Counted from the stretch's first letter, positions 20,319 through 30,524 are shown. The stretch is DNA of 64,000 nt from Chloroflexota bacterium (GCA_024275635.1 JAJRYT010000169.1:1-64000), one strand, 5' to 3'. Made by a program: numbers and translations. Notes: generated from the sequence alone by a model not told the origin.

Positions 20319-23300
20319 TTATGGCCGGTTGATGGTCGTGGTGTCGCTGCCAACGCCACAAGTCGGATCATACACGGCCGTTTGTCCCTCGCCGGGAAGT
20401 ACGTTCAGTGTCACGTCTACGGAGGTGAGAGCTTCATTCTCAACAGTTTCAAGGATCAGAGTAGCCTGACCATTTATATCCGTGATGGCAGCCGATCCCT
20501 GGCCAGTACTCCAGTTCCCAAGGACCTCAGCGCCCGGCAGCAGGCCGATGTCATCTTCCACGGTGACCACCAGTGAGGCGCTCCACTTCGTGCCCTCAGT
20601 CCAGTGGCTTGAGCCGGATAGGCCGGTGACGCAAATGGCGTTACCGGGCGGTGCCGAGCCGCCGGGGTTCATGGGCAGCCCCAGCGACCAGTCGGCTTCA
20701 TACTTGGCCTGGCCTTGTCCCATCGTATAGGGCAGCTCGAGGTTAAACTTGTTCGGATTGAAGCAAGCGCCATCGGTAAGAGCAGGTTCACCGCCAGGCC
20801 CTGTACATTCGGGCAGCGTTGGATCGTTGCCCCAGTAAAGGCGCAGGCCGGGGGCGACCAGCCGGTCAATTTCTACGTCATACCCAAGGTCTGGGCGATC
20901 GCAGATGGCCCCATACGGCTCTGGTACATAACCTGGGGGCAGCGGATTCGGGATGGGCGTTGTGCCGGGGTAGCACACGCCTGAAGGCTGGACCAAGATG
21001 TCGAGCTGGTAGCCCAGGTAGTCACGGACGACCGTACTATAACCGACGAGGAGTTGCTTCTCCTCAGAGAAGGCGCTGTACCATCTCTGATCGAGGATGG
21101 TGTCATCAAAGATGCCGCCCTCCATCTGACCAGCCTGTGGCACCCGGGTGTAGAGGCCATAGTTCACATCGTCGCGCGCCCCGCCGGCAACCGTCACCAG
21201 CGTGTCAACGTAGCCTAAGCCCAGTCCGGTCAGTGGATCTACGGCCTCGGCCGGCGATTGGAAGCCGCGCGGCAGGGTCAAGCGGACCGTGTAACTGCCC
21301 GGAGCCACATCCCTGAACTCGTAAAAGCCGGGCATGGGGCCGGAGAAGAAGCCACCCCACTCGTCGGGCGGGACGCTCTGGCCCGGAACGATGTAGCCCT
21401 GGGCCACGGCGGTGGCCTTGTCGTAGGTTCCGCTCGTAGTAATCGTGGCCGGGTCTTGCACTGGCAGACCGGTGATTGGATCAGTTATCAGGAACGGGTT
21501 GCCAGCGGCATCCAATAGCTCGATTGTCACGCCTTCCACAACGCCTTCCGCTCCTTTGTCGTAGAGGCCGTCGGCGGTCCAAGTACCCATGGCCAGCGTG
21601 TCGTTGTACACAAGCCCCTGGACCTGGCCGACACCCGTAGGAACCGGCTCCAGGATCAGACTCGACCTGTAGTTGGCCGTGTAATACTGTACCCAGCGGT
21701 TCATCCCATTGCGCTCCACGACAAGTGGATCGCCAGGGATGACGCATAGCGGGTCAACAGCAGGATTACATGGGGCGGGCACGATGGGGCAATTGTCAAA
21801 GTCCACGCAATCCGGGTCCGGCGGCACAAAGGCGTTGGGATAATAGGTGTCCGTCACCAGCTTGCCACGATAGCCGGGCGGCGGCTCGACGTCAATCATG
21901 GCCATTGTCTCGATCTCGGGCAGGAAGTCGAAGTTGTACCAACCGGTGGCGTCCGTGACCGTACTAAAGGCGGCGTTGCCAGCCTGGTAACGCAGGTTCA
22001 CGGTTGCTCCGGCAATCCCGATGTTCTGGTCATCCACCACGAAGCCGTTTACGCGGGCGCCAAACCGAGCGACGATGGCCAGTGGCACACCCGGCTGCTC
22101 TTGGGCAAAGGGTGGGAGTACGATATCATTGACACCGTCGACAGTAATCTGAAACTCCCCGAAGATATTGTTGAGCGGTTTGTCGACGTAGAAGACGTTA
22201 TAGGTACCCGCCGGGATGTTGTTGATGCTGAACGTGCCGTCGGTCGGATGGGCCTCCACGGTGGCGACGACCTGGGAAGTCTCGCCAGCGCCTCGCCAGA
22301 GCACGAGAAAGGCATCGGGAACCGGGCCGTTGGTGGTGACGCCCGGGTTGATGAAGACCGGGTCCAGCGGAGCCCCCGCCTCGGGGGGTTCACAAATATT
22401 CGGGTCCCAGTTAGGTCCGCCGACGGGAGGAATACATGTCCCTGGAGGGGGACCCGCTTCCCAGGGTACGTCGGCATCTTCAACGACGCCGCTGACGTTG
22501 GACCGTGTCTCGCCAGGGAGGGGATCTGGGAGCTGGCCTAGCTTCTTGACAAAGCCAAACCAGGCCATGAAGGCGCCCGCTTCGGTGCCGGGATCGCCCG
22601 GATAGATCAGGATTTCCCATTCCTGGGTGCCTTCCATCGTGTAGGTGTGGTACCAGCCGTTTGTCCAGAGATTACCGTCCCCGTCTATGTTGCCCGCCGT
22701 CGCCCGGAGGCGATATTCACCAGGTGGGATGTTGGTGAAGTAGTAGTTGCCGGCCAGCTCGGCACAGGGGATATCCAGACCGTCTGACGTAAAGAAGGCG
22801 GTTCCCAGTCCGTCCACACCAACGGGGCAGTTAGGGTTAGGCGCACCAACCGGGATGTCGCCGCTGAGGCCGCTGGCCACGACATTGCCGGTCACCGGGT
22901 CATACAGCTCGAACAGGACGCCATTCAGTCCTGGATCGATCGGCATGTCGGGTGCGCCGTTGACCGCGTTCTCCTCAAAGGCATGAACGAGCAGATTCCC
23001 CAGAGGCTGAACCGGGTTGTTGATCGGGTCTATGACACCCGTAGCCAGATCCATGTACAGGGCTGGCAGGTACGCCTCGCGCACCACTGCTGGGGTCACG
23101 TACCCCACCGGCACATCGTACACGGCGCTGGTCAGGTCATGATCGGGGGCGCTGAACATGGCAATGTAGGCGCCACCCACCGGCACATCTACGCTCCAGA
23201 AGTTGGTGTAAGAGAATTGGGAACCGGTTTGGATTGTTTCAAAGATGCCGTAGGCCATAACAGCCCCGGTATGCATGTCCTGAATCATCACTTGCGCTCC

Positions 23301-25115
23301 GCCAGGCCCCCCGTTGATAGGTGGCGCATCGGGTGCGAAAAGAGCATTGCGATGGACGACCGGCTCTCCGAGCGGATCCAGGGAATAGGTTACCGTACCG
23401 CGCCCGCTGTAAACCGCACCGCTGATGATCACGCAGGCATCACCCACGCCATTGCCGTCGGCATCGAGCTGGTCGGAGTTGGCCACGTTGGGGCAGTTAT
23501 CACTGACATCGCCTACGCCGTCGTGGTCGGTGTCGGCCTGATCGGGGTTGAACAGCGGACTGTTGTCTATATCACCCCCGATACCATCGCCATCGGCATC
23601 ATTTGCCGGGTCGTTGGGGAAGGGGTCGCAGGCGTCACCCTGGCCGTCAGCGTCGGTGTCGAGCTGGTCGGTGTTGAGCGTCAGCGGACAATTATCGGCG
23701 CCGTCGAGTACGGTGTCGGCATCGCTGTCAGGATTGAGTGGATCGGTGACCAGGTTCGCCTCGTCAACGTCGAGCAGCCCGTCGTTGTCATCGTCGTCGT
23801 CACAGGCATCACCCAGGCCGTCGCTGTCGGTGTCGAGTTGGAGCGGATTGGGCGTCAGCGGGCAGTTGTCGTCAATGTCGTCAATGCCGTCACCGTCATT
23901 GTCCGCCACTTCACAAGCGTCCCCTACCCCGTTGCCATCGCTGTCGATCTGGTCGGGGTTGTACGTCAGCGGACAGTTGTCACCGTTGTCGCCAATGCCG
24001 TCACTGTCGCCATCCGCCCACTCGGTAGGGTCGAGGGGGAAGGCATCGGTAGCATCGGGCCTTCCGTCGTTGTCGTCGTCGAAATCGGCGTTGTTCCCGA
24101 TACCGTCGCCGTCGCTATCGATCCACTCGGTGGAGTCGAAGGGGAAGGCATCGTCGACATCGTTTACCCCGTCGTTGTCGTCGTCGGGGTCGGCGTTGTT
24201 GCCGATGCCGTCGCCGTCGTTATCAGCCCACTCGGTGGGGTCGAGGGGGAAGAGGTCGTCGACATCGTCCACCCCGTCGTTGTCGTCGTCAGGGTCAACG
24301 CAGTTGGGGATGTTGTCGCCGTCTGCGTCGGGCGAGAGGCTCGTACCATTTAGCGGGTCTGAGCCGCAGGCCGTCTCATCGGCGTCGGTCTGGCCGTCGT
24401 TGTCGTCGTCGGGGTCGGCGTTATCGCCGGTACCGTCGCCGTCGTTATCGGCCCACTCGGTGGGGTCGAGGGGGAAGGCATCGTCGACATCGTTTACCCC
24501 GTCGTTGTCGTCGTCGGGGTCGGCGTTGTCGCCGGTACCGTCGCCGTCGTTATCGGCCCACTCGGCGGGGTCGAGGGGGAAGAGGTCGTTGACGTCGAGT
24601 ACGCCGTCGTTATCGTCGTCATCGTCGCAGGCGTCGCCCTGGCCGTCGCCGTCGGTATCTAACTGATCCGGATTGGCAACGGTGGGGCAGTTATCTGTCG
24701 CATCGGGCGTGCCGTCGTTATCGTTGTCTGGATCGGGTGGCGGTCCTGCCCACGGCGCGCAGACTTCGATGCTGGGTGTTCCACCATTCGCGTCGTTTAA
24801 GTTGGTGATCGTGAAGGTGACACAATCGGGGCCGCCCTCGAAGGTTTCACTCTTGGCGGTGAAACGGCCGTTGCCGTTGGTTTTCTTTGCTTTGATCCCA
24901 CCACCAAAGTTATAAAAGACCTTGATGTTCCCAGCCGGATTGCCGCTGTTTTCCACAGTGACGGTGACCCGGGCATACCACTTGCCCTCACCCTTGTCAA
25001 TGCTCTGGGCATTCAGCGCAGCCACTACAGGGCCAGTTTGCGCAGAAAGGCTGCCGGAAGCTATGACCATCACCATAAATACCATTATAAGGACAAACAA
25101 ATTTCTCATTTTCAT
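20319..25115 (-). CDS. Giant secreted protein: thrombospondin type-3 Ca-binding repeats plus SdrD-B-like/carboxypeptidase-regulatory-like modules
   Basis: 1598 aa; many DNDGDGTGDNADPDDDNDGVNDVDDAFPLDPTEWAD units; central/C-terminal part clearly paralogous to 12024-17762 (AQVMIQDMHTGAVMAYG versus AQVMVQDMHSGAFVTYG). Confidence 0.85.
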   Translation of the reverse strand: MKMRNLFVLIMVFMVMVIASGSLSAQTGPVVAALNAQSIDKGEGKWYARVTVTVENSGNPAGNIKVFYNFGGGIKAKKTNGNGRFTAKSETFEGGPDCVTFTITNLNDANGGTPSIEVCAPWAGPPPDPDNDNDGTPDATDNCPTVANPDQLDTDGDGQGDACDDDDDNDGVLDVNDLFPLDPAEWADNDGDGTGDNADPDDDNDGVNDVDDAFPLDPTEWADNDGDGTGDNADPDDDNDGQTDADETACGSDPLNGTSLSPDADGDNIPNCVDPDDDNDGVDDVDDLFPLDPTEWADNDGDGIGNNADPDDDNDGVNDVDDAFPFDSTEWIDSDGDGIGNNADFDDDNDGRPDATDAFPLDPTEWADGDSDGIGDNGDNCPLTYNPDQIDSDGNGVGDACEVADNDGDGIDDIDDNCPLTPNPLQLDTDSDGLGDACDDDDDNDGLLDVDEANLVTDPLNPDSDADTVLDGADNCPLTLNTDQLDTDADGQGDACDPFPNDPANDADGDGIGGDIDNSPLFNPDQADTDHDGVGDVSDNCPNVANSDQLDADGNGVGDACVIISGAVYSGRGTVTYSLDPLGEPVVHRNALFAPDAPPINGGPGGAQVMIQDMHTGAVMAYGIFETIQTGSQFSYTNFWSVDVPVGGAYIAMFSAPDHDLTSAVYDVPVGYVTPAVVREAYLPALYMDLATGVIDPINNPVQPLGNLLVHAFEENAVNGAPDMPIDPGLNGVLFELYDPVTGNVVASGLSGDIPVGAPNPNCPVGVDGLGTAFFTSDGLDIPCAELAGNYYFTNIPPGEYRLRATAGNIDGDGNLWTNGWYHTYTMEGTQEWEILIYPGDPGTEAGAFMAWFGFVKKLGQLPDPLPGETRSNVSGVVEDADVPWEAGPPPGTCIPPVGGPNWDPNICEPPEAGAPLDPVFINPGVTTNGPVPDAFLVLWRGAGETSQVVATVEAHPTDGTFSINNIPAGTYNVFYVDKPLNNIFGEFQITVDGVNDIVLPPFAQEQPGVPLAIVARFGARVNGFVVDDQNIGIAGATVNLRYQAGNAAFSTVTDATGWYNFDFLPEIETMAMIDVEPPPGYRGKLVTDTYYPNAFVPPDPDCVDFDNCPIVPAPCNPAVDPLCVIPGDPLVVERNGMNRWVQYYTANYRSSLILEPVPTGVGQVQGLVYNDTLAMGTWTADGLYDKGAEGVVEGVTIELLDAAGNPFLITDPITGLPVQDPATITTSGTYDKATAVAQGYIVPGQSVPPDEWGGFFSGPMPGFYEFRDVAPGSYTVRLTLPRGFQSPAEAVDPLTGLGLGYVDTLVTVAGGARDDVNYGLYTRVPQAGQMEGGIFDDTILDQRWYSAFSEEKQLLVGYSTVVRDYLGYQLDILVQPSGVCYPGTTPIPNPLPPGYVPEPYGAICDRPDLGYDVEIDRLVAPGLRLYWGNDPTLPECTGPGGEPALTDGACFNPNKFNLELPYTMGQGQAKYEADWSLGLPMNPGGSAPPGNAICVTGLSGSSHWTEGTKWSASLVVTVEDDIGLLPGAEVLGNWSTGQGSAAITDINGQATLILETVENEALTSVDVTLNVLPGEGQTAVYDPTCGVGSDTTTINRP
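23460..24700. repeat. Long in-gene tandem repeats encoding the TSP3 units
   Basis: Near-identical blocks such as cactcggtggggtcgagggggaaggcatcgtcgacatcgtttaccccgtcgttgtcgtcgtcggggtcggcgttgtcgccggtaccgtcgccgtcg. Confidence 0.8.
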
Positions 25116-25514
25116 TTTATATGCTCCTCGTACAGATTAAACGCGAGACTGGTCGATTCATATGGATTTTCCTCCGTTCCTTAACTTTAATTGAGCCTTG
25201 ACTTAGTACTGTTGTCGAGAGAACGCAAAGCGGAAATGCTCTGATTAAATCAGATTTGGAATTCAAATCACTAAGCTTATGTTTAAAATTTAATGCTTTT
25301 CATGATAGGTTTCACCCTCCGTAAATTGATAAATTTAGGCCGGTTAACTTTTTCCCCGATGGGTGCAAAATTGCACACAGGCATCCATGAATCTTGAAGA
25401 TAAGCGAAGCGCATAGTACGAAGGTACTATAACGGCATGGTAATAGTCTAAGGGAAGCGATGGGTAAGCGGTATCCTGCAATGGATTGAATGGAGGATGA
25501 AATTTAAAAGGCCG

Positions 25515-25540
25515 AAAGGGTGATGGCTTATCACCCTTTT
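25515..25540. terminator. Intergenic hairpin AAAGGGTGAT-ggctt-ATCACCCTTT
   Basis: Perfect 10-bp stem with T-run. Confidence 0.65.
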
Positions 25541-25624
25541 CGAGGGTGGAATAGTTTTCGGCGAAAAGTTAGTTTGGAAGATGAACGCTTAATGTAGCGG
25601 CAAAGAGTAACCGTTCACTCTCCC

Positions 25625-25735
25625 TTTTCGTGCCCACGTTCTACGTGGGAAACCCTGCCTGAACGCTCCGCATTTTGCCCGATGCAGAGCGTCTAACCGG
25701 TCATTCCATGCGGAGCGTGGAACGAGGGGGCTGAA
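25625..25735. repeat. REP-like intergenic palindromes (cccacgttctacgtggg; gaacgctccgcat...atgcggagcgtggaacgag)
   Basis: Inverted arms read directly; resembles widespread CGTTCCCACGCTC-type intergenic repeats. Confidence 0.5.
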
Positions 25736-26012
25736 TGTTTGCGGCATGGGAGATGGTTTGGAGTGATTATTGGCTTTAAGTGTATCAGGGGTGATAGAAG
25801 TGGGTTTGGGTAGCGTTTGGTATAATGGCGGTCGCTAATTGTTGTATGGTTTGATATAGTTGCTCTGGGTTCGCATTTGTTTAAGGAAAACGGCCGTTTT
25901 CCGGTATCCTGTTTTTTGGTGAATAGGGAAAGGGGAGTTAGGCGACAGAGGATGACTGACTGGGTGATTCCTCTGTCACCCTTCTGGAGGCGAGTTGTGA
26001 GACTCTGGCGGG

Positions 26013-26657
26013 TTAGTGGGGTAGTTGAAGCCCCATTGCGGCCGCACGGGCAACAGCCTCGGTGCGGTTGGCGGCTTGTAGTTTATCCATGATGCGACGA
26101 ATGTGTGTTTTGACGGTGTTCGGGGAAATGACGAGGGTAACGGCAATTTCGGCCGTCGTCGCGCCCTTGGCCACTTCTACTAATATCTCGTACTCGCGTG
26201 GACTAAGGGCAGATGCCAGCGCCGTATCTTGGCTGGTGGCGGCGGTTCGCATTATCTTTGGTATGATCTCAGGCGATAAAGCGCCATGTCCGGCCGCCAC
26301 TTGCCGGATCGCCTGAAAAAGCTGATCGGGGTCGGTGTTCTTCAATAGATAACCATCGGCCCCAGCAGCTAAAGCTCCTTTCAAATCCTCATCTTTACTG
26401 GAGATCGTAAGCATCATTATTTGTACATCTGACTCCTGTTTGAGGGTGCGCACCGCTTCCACTCCCCCGCTAGTAGGCATATGTACATCCAGTAAGACGA
26501 CGTCTGGCTGCTGCTGCCGGGCGAGCTGCACGGCCTCCGGCCCACTACTGGCCTCTCCAATGATAAGAAAATCAGGTTGTTCGCTCAATAAGTTTATTAT
26601 TCCTTTGCGGAAAAGCACATGATCATCGGCGACCAGCAGCTTAATGGGTTCAGTCAT
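26013..26657 (-). CDS. NarL/FixJ family response regulator (canonical)
   Basis: LLVADDHVLFRKGIINLL...DVVLLDVHMPTSGG...LSPREYEILVEVAKGATTAEIAVTLVISPNTVKTHIRRIMDKLQ. Confidence 0.93.
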   Translation of the reverse strand: MTEPIKLLVADDHVLFRKGIINLLSEQPDFLIIGEASSGPEAVQLARQQQPDVVLLDVHMPTSGGVEAVRTLKQESDVQIMMLTISSKDEDLKGALAAGADGYLLKNTDPDQLFQAIRQVAAGHGALSPEIIPKIMRTAATSQDTALASALSPREYEILVEVAKGATTAEIAVTLVISPNTVKTHIRRIMDKLQAANRTEAVARAAAMGLQLPH

Positions 26658-28497
26658 TTGTGGCCTCGTGAATCATTTCTTTGAGCGGGAGTCTGATAGT
26701 TACTTGCGTTCCTTCACCTGGTTGGCTGTTAATGTGGAAATCGGCTTCCAGCAATTCGGCGCGTTCACGCATGATGCGTGTACCGTGACGGGCAATAGGG
26801 AGCACATCATCGAGATCAAAGCCAATGCCATCATCATAGATTTGCAGGGTCAACCACTCGCTGCTCATATGCCATTCCACTCTGACCGCTGTGGCACAGG
26901 CATGTTTGCGAATGTTGTTCAATGCCTCCAGAACAATACGCTGTAATTGGGCTTGCACTTCATGTGGGAGGGTGATATTAGGCAGAACGGCCGCTTTTAC
27001 CTGGATGTCGCTCACCGTCTCGAACTCTGAGAGCATTTCGTTAAACCATTCCTCCAATTGACTGTTTTGTGCCGTCAGGTGCAGGCCATCAATCGCTTCT
27101 CGTGTATTTACATAAGTATCATTTAGTACTTTTTGTACTTCCATCAAACCGGCCAAAATTTTTTTCTCTTCCCCCTTTTGCAGCCAATTTATGATCTGAA
27201 TTGTACGTAATTTGAGGTAGCCTAATGCTTGGGCCAGGCCATCATGAATTTCGCGGGCTAACCGGGCGCGTTCGGCCCGTGCGGCGCGGTACTCGCCTTG
27301 CAAAAAAAGGCGCTGATTGGCGACTAACAGCGCCGCCTGTCCGGCCACGGTGGACACCAGTTGGCTGCGATGTGTGGTGAACACATTGGGGTGATCGTCC
27401 CACAAGAGCAAGCTGCCCAGGGCTTGATCATTTGTTCGCACTGGCGCTGCCAATAAGGAACGAATGCTGTCCGCTTTGGCTTTTTCTAGATCGCGGATGA
27501 TGAGCGTGTCTTCAGCCAGCCAGGCATCGGCGGCAATGCCATGAATTAGACCCAGGTCACTGGTTAACGGCCGTCCCGCTTTCGTTTCCAATTGTAGTTT
27601 TCCTGTTTCCAACTCAACTAAAAACAGCGCGCCGCCACTCACTTCCAGGGCGTTGATAGTATGCTCCAGCACCTTGGTAAGTTCATTGTGCAGATCGCTA
27701 ACTTGGCGTGCTCGTTGAATATGGGTGAGCATTTCCAATTCACGTGTACGCATACGTTGGCTCTCCAATGCTAACGTTAATTCATGAGCCAGGGCGTCTA
27801 GCAGCAACTGTTCTTGAGGCGTTGGATGGCTGGCATCCTGTAAATAGATGTTTAGAACACTGTGCGCCCGCCCATCGCCTAACGGTAAACAATGGATTTT
27901 ATTTATCCCCAATGGAGAAAGGGCGGATTGCAAAAGCGGGCAGGCGTTGGGCAGGATAACGGAATACACCTCACAAGAGGCGCATTGTTGACGTGTATCA
28001 TGATCAACCAGATGAGCGGACCAGGCTTCTAATTGTGCCGGTTCCATCTGATGGTGATAAATGGTTGGCAGCCTTTGCTGGTGTTGGTCGAAAGAAACAA
28101 GCGATGTAGCCACAGCCGGGACAATTTCGCGGGGTAGTTCCAACATCATGGTAATAAGCGCTTCTTCATCTTCGACTTTTGCTAGACGATGGTTGACGTC
28201 AATGAGAAAAGTCAACCGCTTGTTCACTTTGGCTAAAGTCCCATGCGCTTTCTGGAGGGCGTGTTCAGCCATTTCCGTCTCGCCAATACTGCGCCGCAGC
28301 GAGGTCATGACCCACCAAAGCGCCCCTGACCCAACGATGACGTAGACAGCCTCAAAATTTTCTAACTGTATATGTTCGTCTAATGGGGTGAACTCAATGA
28401 TCTGGTGGCTTACGATCAGCATAATGGTGAAAAAAACCACCAACCAACGCAGGTTGGAAATGCGCTGATATAGTGAGGAAGGAGCAAACTCATTCAT
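26650..28497 (-). CDS. GAF-domain sensor histidine kinase (HisKA_3/NarX type)
   Basis: LAREIHDGLAQALGYLKLRT H-box, ATPase N/G boxes; overlaps 26013 RR start. Confidence 0.92.
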   Translation of the reverse strand: MNEFAPSSLYQRISNLRWLVVFFTIMLIVSHQIIEFTPLDEHIQLENFEAVYVIVGSGALWWVMTSLRRSIGETEMAEHALQKAHGTLAKVNKRLTFLIDVNHRLAKVEDEEALITMMLELPREIVPAVATSLVSFDQHQQRLPTIYHHQMEPAQLEAWSAHLVDHDTRQQCASCEVYSVILPNACPLLQSALSPLGINKIHCLPLGDGRAHSVLNIYLQDASHPTPQEQLLLDALAHELTLALESQRMRTRELEMLTHIQRARQVSDLHNELTKVLEHTINALEVSGGALFLVELETGKLQLETKAGRPLTSDLGLIHGIAADAWLAEDTLIIRDLEKAKADSIRSLLAAPVRTNDQALGSLLLWDDHPNVFTTHRSQLVSTVAGQAALLVANQRLFLQGEYRAARAERARLAREIHDGLAQALGYLKLRTIQIINWLQKGEEKKILAGLMEVQKVLNDTYVNTREAIDGLHLTAQNSQLEEWFNEMLSEFETVSDIQVKAAVLPNITLPHEVQAQLQRIVLEALNNIRKHACATAVRVEWHMSSEWLTLQIYDDGIGFDLDDVLPIARHGTRIMRERAELLEADFHINSQPGEGTQVTIRLPLKEMIHEATND

Positions 28498-28640
28498 GAC
28501 GAACCATGTGAATTATATGAACTTCAATTGTCACCACGTATAAAATGTAGATTATTCTAGCAACAGGGACTTACAATGAATCTTAAAGGGGAGGTGGCGA
28601 TAAGTCAATATGAATACTACCGGGCTAGGGGAATAAAAAA

Positions 28641-28670
28641 CTGGGCTGCCGTTTGATAACGGCAGCCCAG
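28641..28670. terminator. Bidirectional intrinsic terminator
   Basis: CTGGGCTGCCGTT-tgat-AACGGCAGCCCAG perfect 13-bp stem, A-run and T-run on either side. Confidence 0.85.
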
Positions 28671-28697
28671 CTATTTTTTCTTCAATGGAGGCAAATG

Positions 28698-29108
28698 CTA
28701 GTTGACGGTTTGAGCCAAACTAAGCGGTCTAAATTTGTAACCGTATACGATCATACCTTCTTCGCCATCGGTGCGCAGTTTGCGTGTTACCATCTCCACC
28801 GGCATCCCGATAGCAACGTCTTCCTTTTCGACATCGGTCAACTGTGCAGTGACGAGGGGGCCTTCATCCAGTTTAACCAGGGCGATGGTGTAGGGAGCGT
28901 GGTGTTCAAACCCGGCCGGGGCATCATAAATGGTGGTGTAGGAAAAGATTTCGCCCAATCCGGTGAAGGTGAATAGTTCTTTGGCCGGCGCTTCACATTC
29001 TAGGCACACATCACGCGGCGGGAATAATTTGACGCCGCATGAATCGCAAGTTTCGCCTACCAATTTGTACCGCTGTTCCTGTAAACGCCAATGACGTGAA
29101 ACTTCCAT
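28698..29108 (-). CDS. DUF35 Zn-ribbon/OB-fold acyl-CoA-associated protein
   Basis: CDSCGVKLFPPRDVCLEC, FTGLGEIFSYTTIYDAPAGFEHHAPYTIALVKLDEGPLVTAQL. Confidence 0.88.
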   Translation of the reverse strand: MEVSRHWRLQEQRYKLVGETCDSCGVKLFPPRDVCLECEAPAKELFTFTGLGEIFSYTTIYDAPAGFEHHAPYTIALVKLDEGPLVTAQLTDVEKEDVAIGMPVEMVTRKLRTDGEEGMIVYGYKFRPLSLAQTVN

Positions 29109-29261
29109 TTTTTAGTCCTTTAGTCGTTAGTCTCGTAATCTCGACCTTTCTACCGAGTATTATTATCCACACGTTTGCTTTCATAACCTGTCAACAGGCT
29201 AAAAGATGCTGTCAAAAGCTGTCAAAAGAGGAAAAAGCGGCAGAGTCGCTTGGCCACTCTA

Positions 29262-30419
29262 CTACTTTGACGCTTTTAATATGTGCGTCACGGCCGTTCC
29301 CCCCATCCCGCCTAAATTCTGGGCCATACCAATCTTGGCCCCTTCTACCTGGCAAGGGCCAGCCTCGCCGCGCAGTTGGCGTACTACTTCCACAATCTGG
29401 TAAACGCCCGTCGCGCCTAACGGATTACCCCGCGCTTTAAGGCCGCCAAACGTGCTGATGGGAATACGGCCGTTCCTCCCAATACCTCCATTCTGCGCCA
29501 ACCGCCAGCCCTGGCCTCGTTCGGCAAACCCGGCCGCTTCCAGCGATAGCGCCGCTATGATCGTAAACGAATCATGCAGTTCAAACAGGTCAACCTCATC
29601 CGGCGTTACCCCGGCCTGGGCCAACGCCCGTTGAGCGCTCTTCTCCGCCGCCGCCAGCCATAGCGCCTCCTTACGGTCATGCAAAGCAAGCGTATCGGTG
29701 GCCATGGCCGAACCGGCAATGCGCACCGGCTGCGGAACCATATCCAGCGCCCGATCATGGCTGGTCACAATCACCGCTGCGGCGCCATCCCCCAGCGGCG
29801 CGGCGTCAAACAGCGTGACCGGGTCAGCTACCAACGGTGCGGCGGTGAACCGTTCCGCCTTCAGCCGGTTGCGGAACATCGCCTGCGGATTGTCGGCGCC
29901 GTTACTATGCGCGTTGACGCTGAATCCGGCAAAATCAGCCACTTGCCGGCCGTACTCGTGCATGTAACGCCGCATGAGCAGAGCGCCCGCGCCCGCCAGC
30001 GTCAATCCGTGCATCGCTTCATAATCGGCGTCAAGACTGGTGGCGGCAGCGGCCGTCACCTTTGGCCCGGTCTCATCCGTCATCTTCTCCACGCCTACAG
30101 CCAGCGCCGTTTCCACCAGTCCGCTTTTCACAGCCAGCACCGCCTGGCGCAGCGCTGCGCCACCAGAAGCATTCGCCGCTTCTACGGTCACGGCTTCAAT
30201 GCCGCGCAAACCGGCAAAATCGGCTACAAGCGCCCCCAGGTGATTTTGATTACTCAACGATTCAGCCAGCATATTGCCGACAAAAATCGCATCAACATCT
30301 GTCGTATGGGCATCATCCAGCGCCGCCTCAATGGCATACCAGGCCAGGTGGCGGATGGAAGTGTCCCACATCTCTTTGACTTCAGTCTGTCCAATACCGA
30401 TGATAGATACGTTGGTCAT
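29262..30419 (-). CDS. Thiolase (archaeal-type acetyl-CoA C-acetyltransferase)
   Basis: VSIIGIGQTEVKEMWDTSIRHLAWYAIEAALDDA...FELHDSFTI...GNPLGATGVYQIVE; true start likely MTNVSIIG rather than ORF start 30503. Confidence 0.9.
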   Translation of the reverse strand: MTNVSIIGIGQTEVKEMWDTSIRHLAWYAIEAALDDAHTTDVDAIFVGNMLAESLSNQNHLGALVADFAGLRGIEAVTVEAANASGGAALRQAVLAVKSGLVETALAVGVEKMTDETGPKVTAAAATSLDADYEAMHGLTLAGAGALLMRRYMHEYGRQVADFAGFSVNAHSNGADNPQAMFRNRLKAERFTAAPLVADPVTLFDAAPLGDGAAAVIVTSHDRALDMVPQPVRIAGSAMATDTLALHDRKEALWLAAAEKSAQRALAQAGVTPDEVDLFELHDSFTIIAALSLEAAGFAERGQGWRLAQNGGIGRNGRIPISTFGGLKARGNPLGATGVYQIVEVVRQLRGEAGPCQVEGAKIGMAQNLGGMGGTAVTHILKASK

Positions 30420-30524
30420 AATAAATCCATTGATGATTAAAGATTGAAGACTGATGATTAAAGATTGAAGATTAATGATTAAAAGACCGGCTTCAATCAT
30501 CAATCATTAATCATATTTTTAGAA

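Noticed and set aside
22983-24666. Long plus-strand ORFs (456 and 372 aa) inside the TSP3 gene
   Set aside because: Antisense shadows of the repetitive GTC-rich sequence; the minus-strand frame has recognisable Ca-binding repeats.
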